A DNA stretch of 49,006 bases from an uncultured Varibaculum sp. (GTDB lineage: Bacteria; Actinomycetota; Actinomycetes; Actinomycetales; Actinomycetaceae), in contig NZ_CABTZZ010000015.1 of NCBI RefSeq assembly GCF_902489465.1, forward strand, positions 1 to 49,006. The letters run 5' to 3'. Shown one piece after another: positions 15,985-23,923 of this stretch. How positions within the stretch are numbered: position 1 is the stretch's first letter; each line of letters begins with the position of its first letter. Under the pieces are notes generated by a model, which saw nothing but the letters and a program-made list of their open reading frames with translations, made no database searches and had not been told where the DNA came from. Position numbers and translations under genes: made by a program.

Positions 15985-17886
15985 ATGGCAAAATTTGAGA
16001 CCGTTCGCCTAACTACCGCGCAGGCGACAATTCGCTTCTTAATCAACCAATACTCCGAGCGTGACGGCAAAGAATACCGTCTGATCCCGGGTACGTTCGG
16101 GATTTTCGGACACGGAAACGTGTGTGGTATCGGTCAGGCGCTGCTACAAAACGAACTAGATTCCACCCCCGATGGGGGAGTAATGGAATACTACATGCCG
16201 CGTAACGAGCAGGGCGCAGTCCATGCGGCCGCGGCTTTCGCTAAAGCCAAGAACCGCTTGCAGACGCTCGCGGTTACCACTTCGATTGGTCCGGGCGCCT
16301 TGAATATGGTGACTGGCGCCGCGCTGGCAACCACTAACCGGGTGCCGGTATTGCTGCTGCCCTCGGATCAGTTCGCTACCCGCTACCCGGATCCGGTGCT
16401 CCAGCAGTTAGAGGATCCGCGTTCTTTGGACGTAACGGTTAATGATGCTTTCCGCTGCGTATCGCGTTTCTTTGACCGGATTAACCGTCCCGAACAGCTA
16501 ATGCCGTCTTTGATGAACGCCATGCGGGTTCTCACCGACCCGGCAGAAACCGGAGCCGTAGTGCTGGCAATGCCGCAAGACGTACAGGCCGAGGCCTTCG
16601 ATTGGCCGGTAGAAATGTTTGAAAAGCGGGTTTGGCATGTGCGCCGTCCCGCAGTATCTGAAACCGAGATGGCGCGGGCAGCCGCGATTATTAAGTCGGC
16701 GAAGCGACCCTTAATTGTTTCCGGTGGGGGCACGATCTATGCGGAAGCCTCCCAGGAACTGCGCGATTTGGCGAGCGCTACCGGAATCCCGGTCTCTGAT
16801 ACCCAGGCAGGTAAGGGCGCCATTAACTTTGACCATGAATGCGCCGTCGGGGGCGTCGGCTCTACCGGTGCTAATAGCGCGAACCATTTGGCGGATAAAG
16901 CAGATGTGGTGATCGGGGTGGGCACTCGCTACTCGGACTTCACTACTGCTTCCCACACCCAGTTCAAGAACCCGGATGTGCGGTTCGTAAACATCAACGT
17001 GAAAGCCTTCGATGCGGCTAAACATGCGGGTGAAATGGTGGTGGCTGACGCCAAGTTGGCGCTGGCTGCTTTGAAAGAAGCACTCGGAGATTACCGAGTC
17101 TGTGAAGATTACAGCCGCGAGATTGCCAGCGAGCGTGAGGACTGGTTTGAAAAGACCGCCGAATGTTACGGTGCCCATGATCAAGAGTTGCCGGCGCAAA
17201 CCGAGGTATTCGGGGCGCTTAACGACATGATGGGCGACAACGATGTGGTGATTAACGCCGCCGGGTCGATGCCGGGTGATTTGCAGTGCCTGTGGCAAGC
17301 GAAGACCCCGGTACAATACCACGTCGAGTACGCCTTTAGCTGCATGGGATACGAGATTCCCGCGGCTATGGGAGTCAAGATGGCGTTGCCGGATTCGGAA
17401 GTGGTGGCAATCGTTGGGGACGGAACCTACCAGATGCTACCGATGGAACTGGCCACCGTGGTGCAAGAAAACATCAAGGTTATCTATGTTTTGTTGCAAA
17501 ACTACGGGTTCTCGTCGATTGGTTCGCTTTCGGAGTCTCACGGCTCTCAGCGTTTCGGAACTCGCTACCGGATGGGTGATGGCAATCCCCATAACGAGGA
17601 CGGGGAGCTACTGCCGGTAGATATCGCCAAGAACGCGGAATCTTGGGGAATTAAAGTGCTGAAAGTGCACACTATCGAAGAGTTCCGGGATGCCTATCGC
17701 CAGGCGGAGAAATCTGAACAGGCAGTGATGATTCATATCGAGACTAACCTGTTTGGTCCGAACCCGCCGAACTGTTCCTACTGGGACGTGGTAGTGCCGG
17801 AGGTTTCTCGCATCGAATCCACGCAGCAGGCTCGGAAAGAATACGAGGAAGCGCTGATGGATCAGCGTCACTACTGGAAGCAGTAG
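15985..17886 (+). CDS. iolD: 3D-(3,5/4)-trihydroxycyclohexane-1,2-dione acylhydrolase (IolD)
   Basis: A 633-residue thiamine-diphosphate enzyme that opens the inositol-derived ring to 5-deoxy-glucuronate. It has the expected three-part fold: an N-terminal pyrimidine-binding domain (PGTFGIFGHGNVCGIGQAL), a central Rossmann domain (RPLIVSGGGTIYAEAS), and a C-terminal domain with the ThDP motif GDGTYQMLP ending in QNYGFSS. The start at 15985 follows AAGGAGG at the end of iolB; an in-frame extension into iolB is rejected. It is the last gene of the operon, before a terminator. Confidence 0.95.
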   Translation: MAKFETVRLTTAQATIRFLINQYSERDGKEYRLIPGTFGIFGHGNVCGIGQALLQNELDSTPDGGVMEYYMPRNEQGAVHAAAAFAKAKNRLQTLAVTTSIGPGALNMVTGAALATTNRVPVLLLPSDQFATRYPDPVLQQLEDPRSLDVTVNDAFRCVSRFFDRINRPEQLMPSLMNAMRVLTDPAETGAVVLAMPQDVQAEAFDWPVEMFEKRVWHVRRPAVSETEMARAAAIIKSAKRPLIVSGGGTIYAEASQELRDLASATGIPVSDTQAGKGAINFDHECAVGGVGSTGANSANHLADKADVVIGVGTRYSDFTTASHTQFKNPDVRFVNINVKAFDAAKHAGEMVVADAKLALAALKEALGDYRVCEDYSREIASEREDWFEKTAECYGAHDQELPAQTEVFGALNDMMGDNDVVINAAGSMPGDLQCLWQAKTPVQYHVEYAFSCMGYEIPAAMGVKMALPDSEVVAIVGDGTYQMLPMELATVVQENIKVIYVLLQNYGFSSIGSLSESHGSQRFGTRYRMGDGNPHNEDGELLPVDIAKNAESWGIKVLKVHTIEEFRDAYRQAEKSEQAVMIHIETNLFGPNPPNCSYWDVVVPEVSRIESTQQARKEYEEALMDQRHYWKQ

Positions 17887-17942
17887 CCAATAGTATCTGG
17901 CAAATCTAATAGTGAATGAGTCGGGCTAACGCCCGAAAAAGT

Positions 17943-18000
17943 TCCGGGGCGGGGAGCCTTTGGGGATAACTCCCGAAACTCCCCGTCCCGGGAGTTTTTT
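17943..18000 (+). terminator. Terminator of the iolC-iolD operon
   Basis: An 8-bp stem AACTCCCG (17968-17975) with CGGGAGTT (17989-17996) runs into six T residues. A competing longer GC-rich stem (17944-17956 with 17979-17991, one mismatch) is also possible. Either would end the inositol operon about 60-110 bases after iolD. Confidence 0.8.
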
Positions 18001-18080
18001 ATGAGGAGGGTTTATAGCCCCTATCGGGGCTGGTATCTATTTATCAAGTTCAGTCAGCCTAAAGATGTGCTTTCGCAGCG

Positions 18081-20108
18081 CTATGGCTCCAGGAACCCTG
18101 CGGTTCGCTGGGCAAAGAAATCTTCTAAGGTTTGGGAATAATACTTGGTTAGGTGGTCGTGATCCATATAGACGTAAAGATTTCCTACTAGGGGACTGCA
18201 CGCGTCGTTGGGACATATCTGGGGCGATAAATCCACGAAATGGAAACCAGGGTTTTCTACAGGCAGGCCGTTAAGAGTCTTCGAATATACCTGTCCATAG
18301 GGGACGCCACAGGACTGGGGATTAGGGGCAGAAACTGCGCACTCATAGATATTTTGAGAAAAATTGGGGGTGTCGCGCATCCCGATTACCTCTATCCCCT
18401 TTGCCAGGAACTCGGAGACTACATCGATGTGACCAGGTAATACTTGATCGGAGCTACCGGGTTGCGTAAGCGTGGAGACCATAATCACCGCATCGGGCTT
18501 TGCCTTATTTAACGCCCAATCTAATCCGGCTTGTACCCATTTTTTGCAGGTATCGTCATGGCCGTTGAAGTCACGTGAGATCTTACAGCCACCCATTAGT
18601 AGTGCGGCTAAATTCCAGTTGCGTTTCTCTGCCGTTTTTTGGATAGCGGGCAGATACTGCTCGGCATGGGAATCACCGAATACCAGGACATTAGGGCCAC
18701 CAGTTGCTTGTTGGTGAAGCTGACGACAAGAGTTGTTATGACCGGCTGCCTCACCAAAATCTGGTGCCCCAGCAAATGCGCTGTCACATTGGTACGGCAG
18801 GCTTGCCCACTGTTTATCTAGCTCTCCAGGAGCGGGCAAGGGATCTTCTTTAAAACTGCTGGACGGATTTTTCTGTAGGAGGATTCGCGCGCCGGGGTGA
18901 CTAGAAATAGTGACGTGCTTCGCGGGAGAGATTCGCTTGTTTATCTGCCAAGAGGCGGTAGCAATGCCACCTGCACCTACCGCCAAAGCCAAGATAATAA
19001 CGCTGACTTTATGCAGCCAGCTCTTATTGAATAGTTTCAGTGAACGTACCGGGTTATCAACTAGCTCGGTTAGTAGGACTGCTAGCCCTAAGGAAACTAG
19101 GAAGAGGAATCCGCCCTCGAAAAGCGAAAGGTTAGCCTGCTGACGCGCTCCCATATAAACCGCGAAGATTGGCCAGTGTACCAGGTAAAGGGCGTAGGAA
19201 TTATCCCCGATATATACCAAAGGACGGCAAGACAACAGCCGTGCCGAGGTGGACTTCGAATCACTGCGAACAAATAGCATTACTAGGCATGCTGCGACTA
19301 TGGGCAGGATGCAGATGGGACCGGGGTAGGTGCCCACGGAGAGCAGGCCGAAAACCACGATGATTGCGATGGAGATCCACCCCAGGGCGTCGTGCCATTT
19401 GGATCTGGCTTTAACCCTGTTCATAGCGAGAGCCGCTAAAACTCCGATCGCGAACTCCCAAAATCGAATGCGAGTGTCGAAATAGTATTGCGAAGCGGTA
19501 CCGTCGAAAAACTTTACTAGTAACCAGCCAAAGGAGACGAGGGCGGCGAGAGAAAAAACAGTGAAAATTCCTTCGCGGACGGAGATATTTAATTTGCGAC
19601 AAAGCAGTGCAGTTACCGCGAAAACTACCGGGAAGATCAAGAAAATTTGTCCTTGGACTGCGATGCACCACATATGCATTAGCGGAGAAGACAGGGAATG
19701 GTCGGCAGCAAAATAGTCGACTAACTCTGACTGTAAATACCAGTTTTGGTAGTAAAACAAGGATGGCCAGGACTGGTTGATAATCTCCATCCACCTGGTT
19801 TTCGGCAGATATTTAATCGTGAGGGCAATCGCCAACAGGATGGTGATTACCAGGGGCGGTAGCAGGCGGCGGAATGTTTGAATCCAGCGTTTGATTACAG
19901 AGTAGCTTTTGCCGGCATCGGATCCGCGAATAAAGGAATCTGCTAAGAGGAAAGCGGAAACCATAATGAATACATCCACCCCGATGGGGGAGCCAACCTG
20001 CCAGGCGTGGAACACTATGATTTGCAAGGCGCAGAGGGCGCGCAATCCTTGAATTTCGGGGCGGAAGCGCCGCTTTTTAGAGGCAGTCGGGACTAGTGGG
20101 GAGCTCAT
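18081..20108 (-). CDS. Acyltransferase-3 family membrane protein with C-terminal SGNH domain (OafA-like)
   Basis: About 675 residues. The N-terminal half is a polytopic acyltransferase-3 domain (RFRPEIQGLRALCALQIIVFHAW, then the GVDVFIMVSAFLL segment) with about ten membrane spans. The C-terminal third is an extracytoplasmic SGNH hydrolase-like domain with GDSHAEQYLPA and the DHDHLT catalytic block near the end. Such proteins O-acetylate surface glycans or peptidoglycan. The neighbouring polysaccharide genes suggest the former; this is inference. ATG 20108 (MSSPLVPTASKKR) is preferred over the frame extension to 20219, which crosses the upstream terminator. Confidence 0.88.
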   Translation of the reverse strand: MSSPLVPTASKKRRFRPEIQGLRALCALQIIVFHAWQVGSPIGVDVFIMVSAFLLADSFIRGSDAGKSYSVIKRWIQTFRRLLPPLVITILLAIALTIKYLPKTRWMEIINQSWPSLFYYQNWYLQSELVDYFAADHSLSSPLMHMWCIAVQGQIFLIFPVVFAVTALLCRKLNISVREGIFTVFSLAALVSFGWLLVKFFDGTASQYYFDTRIRFWEFAIGVLAALAMNRVKARSKWHDALGWISIAIIVVFGLLSVGTYPGPICILPIVAACLVMLFVRSDSKSTSARLLSCRPLVYIGDNSYALYLVHWPIFAVYMGARQQANLSLFEGGFLFLVSLGLAVLLTELVDNPVRSLKLFNKSWLHKVSVIILALAVGAGGIATASWQINKRISPAKHVTISSHPGARILLQKNPSSSFKEDPLPAPGELDKQWASLPYQCDSAFAGAPDFGEAAGHNNSCRQLHQQATGGPNVLVFGDSHAEQYLPAIQKTAEKRNWNLAALLMGGCKISRDFNGHDDTCKKWVQAGLDWALNKAKPDAVIMVSTLTQPGSSDQVLPGHIDVVSEFLAKGIEVIGMRDTPNFSQNIYECAVSAPNPQSCGVPYGQVYSKTLNGLPVENPGFHFVDLSPQICPNDACSPLVGNLYVYMDHDHLTKYYSQTLEDFFAQRTAGFLEP

Positions 20109-20185
20109 TGCGGTGTTCTTTCGGTAGGTTAGCTTCCTAAGGATGCTATTGCAGCACGCGAAATATATGCAATCTACTGTCACAT

Positions 20186-20223
20186 AAAAACGGCCTGGGT
20201 GAAGTCCATCCTCACCCAAGCCG
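20186..20223 (-). terminator. Terminator of the aldo/keto reductase gene
   Basis: A 14-bp stem with two wobble pairs (20191-20204 with 20210-20223) is followed on the minus strand by TTTTT. It separates the reductase from the downstream acyltransferase. Confidence 0.85.
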
Positions 20224-20246
20224 GTAGTTTATTTATTTTTATATAT

Positions 20247-21188
20247 TTAGGCGAAAGACTGTGACTTTTCGTCTAGGGTAGCAATCGCTGCTGCCGGTAG
20301 GCTCAGGTTGGTGGAAGCCACCAGATCCTTTAGCTGCTGGGGATTACGTGCGGAGGCAATCGGGGCAGCTACGCCCTTGGCGCGCAGCCAGGCGAGCGAG
20401 ACTGCAGTGGGGGTAGATTCGAGTTCCTCAGCCACCTTCACCAGGGCATCTACCAGTGCGAAAGATTCGGGACGATTGTATTCCGATAAGAAATCGCTGC
20501 GATCCTTGCCGGCCAGATCTTCTGCTTTACGGTATTTTCCAGTGAGGAAACCGGAAGCCAGCGAGAAGTAAGTGAACTCGGCAACCCCGAACTCACTGCA
20601 AATAGGCCGGTAGTTTTCTTCAAACTCTTTACGGTAGAGCAGGTTGTATTGATTTTGGATCGCGACCGGTGCTGACAGGTTCTCCTCTTTAGCGACCTGG
20701 AACCATTCGCGCATCCGGGCAGGGGAGAAGTTCGACATGGCCACGTAACGGATCTTGCCCGCTTTTACCAGCGCATCGAACGCCCTCGCCATCTCGATGG
20801 AAGGAGTCTTATTATCATCGAAATGCGCGTAATACAGATCGATATAGTCGGTCTGTAGCCGTTTGAGGGAAGCCTCGCAGGCAGCCTGAATATTTGCGGG
20901 GGACAGACCGGGAAAATCGGGGTGTTGGCTAACCTTAGTAGCGATAACAACCTGGTCACGTGCTTTGCGCTCGCGCAGCCATTCGCCAATTACGGTCTCG
21001 GATTCTCCGCCTTTTAACCCTTCGCCCCAGGCAGAATAAACATCGGCAGTATCAATGAAGTTCCCGCCTGCTTCCCGGTACGCATCTATTACCGCAAAGG
21101 AATTATCCTGATTGCTGGTCCAACCGAAAGTGTTACCCCCTAGAGCCAGTTCAAAAACGGAAATTTCCGTGCCCTTAACCTGGTACAT
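20247..21188 (-). CDS. Aldo/keto reductase
   Basis: A 313-residue NADPH-dependent aldo/keto reductase of the general-stress/oxidoreductase type (YajO/Tas-like). The catalytic tetrad is visible: Asp and Tyr in NFIDTADVYSAWGEG, Lys in VVIATKVSQHP and His in YIDLYYAHFDD. The C-terminal cofactor site, PIASARNPQQL, is also present. ATG 21188 has a strong GGAGGA site; upstream in-frame residues to 21266 are unlike the family. The substrate cannot be told from sequence. The gene stands alone between terminator and divergent promoter, so its link to the polysaccharide genes is doubtful. Confidence 0.9.
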   Translation of the reverse strand: MYQVKGTEISVFELALGGNTFGWTSNQDNSFAVIDAYREAGGNFIDTADVYSAWGEGLKGGESETVIGEWLRERKARDQVVIATKVSQHPDFPGLSPANIQAACEASLKRLQTDYIDLYYAHFDDNKTPSIEMARAFDALVKAGKIRYVAMSNFSPARMREWFQVAKEENLSAPVAIQNQYNLLYRKEFEENYRPICSEFGVAEFTYFSLASGFLTGKYRKAEDLAGKDRSDFLSEYNRPESFALVDALVKVAEELESTPTAVSLAWLRAKGVAAPIASARNPQQLKDLVASTNLSLPAAAIATLDEKSQSFA

Positions 21189-21401
21189 TATCTCCTCCAA
21201 AGTAATTGTACTGTCAATTGGTATGATACTAGATTCGCAAAGTTCAGGGCGGAGGAAGAAATACACAACTTCTTAGCTACTGCAGCTACCTTTTATATCT
21301 GTCTAAGAAATTCACTTTTCAGGCTAGTCTGACTCCAAAACTCCTCGAAACTGGATAGCCTGTTAATAGTGAAATCGCGCCGGTTAACGCAAGGGCGATA
21401 A

Positions 21402-21414
21402 ATTTAGTCTAAAT
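21402..21414. promoter_or_regulatory. Small palindrome in the divergent spacer before the glycosyltransferases
   Basis: ATTTAG-T-CTAAAT is a perfect 6-bp inverted repeat inside the 310-base spacer between the reductase and the first glycosyltransferase. It could be an operator. I found no gene and no convincing promoter boxes in the rest of the spacer. Confidence 0.25.
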
Positions 21415-21498
21415 AAATTGGCGTCGGTAATGGAATAACTGATGATGTAACGGTCAGCCGAGTGGAAGCCAGACGAGAAACATAGGAGAGAGCTATCA

Positions 21499-22599
21499 AT
21501 GAACCCGCTGGTATCAGTATTGATCCCTATCTACAACGTAGAGAAGTACTTGCCGGAATGTCTGGGAAGTTTGGAGGCGCAGGACTTCAAACAAGCTGAG
21601 TTTATCTGTGTTAATGATGGATCAACAGATGGTTCGCGTGACATCATCGAGCATTTCTTGAAGAAAGATTCACGTTTTAAAGTCATTGACAAGGAAAACT
21701 CTGGATACGGCGCCTCCATGAACCGGGGCTTGGAGGCAGCGCAGGGCGATTATGTAGCGATTTTAGAATCAGACGATTTCATGGAAGCAGATACGCTTAG
21801 CAAACTACACCATGCCATTAGCAGTACCGGAGCAGATGTGGTTAAAGCTAACTTTTGGATGTACTGGTCTATTCCCACAAAGCGTAACGACTTTTTTGAG
21901 GCGATACCGGGGAGAAAGAGCGAAAAAATAGCTGATCCCGCCAGCGATCCATTCATCTTTTATACCAAGCCTTCGATTTGGTCTGCGATCTATCGAAAGT
22001 CTTTCCTCGATAAAGAAAAAATTTCTTTTTTGGAAACTCCAGGTGCTTCTTTCCAAGACACCAGCTTCACTTTTAAGGTTTGGGCTTCCACCCATAAGGT
22101 CTATTATTTGCATGATGCATTTGTGCATTACCGGCAAGATAACGAAAATTCTTCAGTGAACTCTCCCGGAAAAGTAGATGCTTTGTTTAATGAGTACCGG
22201 GAGATTAGCCGTTGGTTGGCGGACAATCCCGAAAAGCAAAAGACGTTTTCACCCGTAAAAGTAAAGATGCTTTACGATGCGTTGATCTGGAACTATGAAA
22301 GAGTCGCCGCGGAGCACAAGGTGGAGGTGTTGCGTAAGGGACGCGCAATGTTCCTGGACGATTTTACGCAGGGAAACGTGGACATCCGGTTATTCGAGCC
22401 TTGGAAACTCTTGGACATGAGGACAATCATGCTCTCACCGGAAAAATATCATCACGATCGAAGTCAAGGAGAGTCATTAAACCAGCGCGTTGGTAGAGTA
22501 ATTCAAGAGCGTGGCTTTAGTGGGTTTGCTCGCGCCGGTGCCGTAAAGGCGGTAAATAAAGGGAAAGGTCTGGTTAAATCGTGCCGACGATATCTGTAA
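21499..22599 (+). CDS. Family 2 glycosyltransferase
   Basis: A 366-residue GT-A-fold transferase. It opens VSVLIPIYNVEKYLPECLGSL, with the nucleotide-binding VNDGSTDGS and the metal-site DxD-like EILESDDFME region near residue 90. It uses a nucleotide sugar to extend a cell-surface glycan at the cytoplasmic face of the membrane. It has a good GGAGAGA ribosome site and overlaps the next transferase by 19 bases, so the two are a coupled pair. Donor and acceptor are unknown. Confidence 0.9.
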   Translation: MNPLVSVLIPIYNVEKYLPECLGSLEAQDFKQAEFICVNDGSTDGSRDIIEHFLKKDSRFKVIDKENSGYGASMNRGLEAAQGDYVAILESDDFMEADTLSKLHHAISSTGADVVKANFWMYWSIPTKRNDFFEAIPGRKSEKIADPASDPFIFYTKPSIWSAIYRKSFLDKEKISFLETPGASFQDTSFTFKVWASTHKVYYLHDAFVHYRQDNENSSVNSPGKVDALFNEYREISRWLADNPEKQKTFSPVKVKMLYDALIWNYERVAAEHKVEVLRKGRAMFLDDFTQGNVDIRLFEPWKLLDMRTIMLSPEKYHHDRSQGESLNQRVGRVIQERGFSGFARAGAVKAVNKGKGLVKSCRRYL

Positions 22600-23780
22600 T
22601 CGTACCCGTTTACAATGTTGAGAAATATTTAGCTCATTGCCTGGAATCGATTCGCAAACAAGATTTTTCAGATCTAGAAATCATCTGCATTAATGATGGT
22701 TCTACTGATACTTCCCCCAGATTGCTAACCATTGCCTCTGAACTTGATCCGCGCATTCTAGTGATCAACCAAGATAACCGCGGGGTTTCTGCCGCACGCA
22801 ACCGGGGTCTGGGCGTTGCTTCCGGAGAAATAATAATGTTTGTCGACGGTGACGACTTCTTAGCTCCGGGAGCATGCAAGACAGTAGCAGAAGCTTTCGC
22901 AAAAGATAAACCAGATATTTTTACCTTCGGGGGCAAGGCTATTTCCTATGGGAAGCCGTCACCCTGGTTACTAAATGCTCTTTCTCCCAAGAAAGAGGTT
23001 ATTCGAGGTCTAGGTGGGGACCTCTTTAAAAAAGCGAAAGAAAGACCCTATATCTGGTTATCGGCTTTTTCTCGTGATTTCCTGGAAACCAACTCTGTGC
23101 GTTTTGAAGAGGGGCTCGCAGTTGGTGAAGATCAACTGTTTTACTTAGAGGCCTATGTTAGGGCGAATCTAATAGTAACTTCTCCGAAACCCCTTTATTT
23201 CTATCGAGCCAATCGTCTCGGATCCGCAATGTCTAGTCAGCATAAAGATGATGACAAGCGGGTAAAGCAGCACTTGAACTTGGCTGACCGGGTATTTTCA
23301 CGATGGAAAGCGGCCGGCTTGTTTGAAGAGCATAAGGCGGGGCTGCTGTATTGGTTTCTTGATTTTATTTCTTACGATGCTTTCCATACAGATAGCTCTG
23401 AAGAGGCGCTTCAAAGCGTACGAAAATTGATATTCAAGTATTTTGGGAATCCCCATGATGGTGATCTTGACGCTGCCACCGCCTTGGCATTGCGCAATTT
23501 GGAGCATCCTGAAAATCCTCTCAGGTACCCCCGTAACCTTGTGGTGATGGTACTGGAAGGTATGCAAAATCCCGTACTTAGTTCCCAGATTGCTCTGGAA
23601 AAACTCGGAAAACTAACCCCGCTGCGAATACTTTCAGCCATCTATAGACGGATTTTTCCGGCTAGCAGTTTAATGCAATATTGGTGGATTGCAGGAGTAG
23701 GCTACACTACAGCCGCCGCGGTGGAAGATGCGCAGTCCTATAATCGTCTAATTGCCGAATGGACGTTGTTCAGGCAGTGA
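22581..23780 (+). CDS. Family 2 glycosyltransferase
   Basis: A 399-residue paralogue-like neighbour of the preceding transferase. It begins at a GTG (MPTISVIVPVYNVEKYLAHC) that overlaps the previous gene by 19 bases. Key motifs are INDGSTDTSPR near residue 38 and the metal-binding FVDGDDFLAPG near residue 90. The C-terminal 200 residues are helical and probably mediate membrane or acceptor contact. It is likely to add another residue of the same glycan repeat. Confidence 0.9.
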   Translation: MPTISVIVPVYNVEKYLAHCLESIRKQDFSDLEIICINDGSTDTSPRLLTIASELDPRILVINQDNRGVSAARNRGLGVASGEIIMFVDGDDFLAPGACKTVAEAFAKDKPDIFTFGGKAISYGKPSPWLLNALSPKKEVIRGLGGDLFKKAKERPYIWLSAFSRDFLETNSVRFEEGLAVGEDQLFYLEAYVRANLIVTSPKPLYFYRANRLGSAMSSQHKDDDKRVKQHLNLADRVFSRWKAAGLFEEHKAGLLYWFLDFISYDAFHTDSSEEALQSVRKLIFKYFGNPHDGDLDAATALALRNLEHPENPLRYPRNLVVMVLEGMQNPVLSSQIALEKLGKLTPLRILSAIYRRIFPASSLMQYWWIAGVGYTTAAAVEDAQSYNRLIAEWTLFRQ

Positions 23781-23923
23781 CCGATTCATACAGCTCCAAT
23801 GCACTTTGCTTACCGGAATGATATATATCTTTCGAGCACACTAGAGGTGAGCAAACTTGGAGGCTGTCTGTAGCATTGAATAGATGTAGAACAGATCGTT
23901 AGCACTCATATAGGGAGAGATAA

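Noticed and set aside
16711..17322. 203-codon minus-strand frame inside iolD
   Set aside because: It is antisense to a highly conserved thiamine-diphosphate enzyme and shows no ribosome site or family motif.
19411..19794. 127-codon minus-strand frame within the acyltransferase gene
   Set aside because: It is a shadow in another frame of a clearly conserved membrane domain.
21189..21260. TTGACA with GATAAT at 19-base spacing before the aldo/keto reductase, a MerR-type promoter
   Set aside because: The would-be -10 box overlaps the start codon, leaving no room for a leader with the obvious ribosome site.
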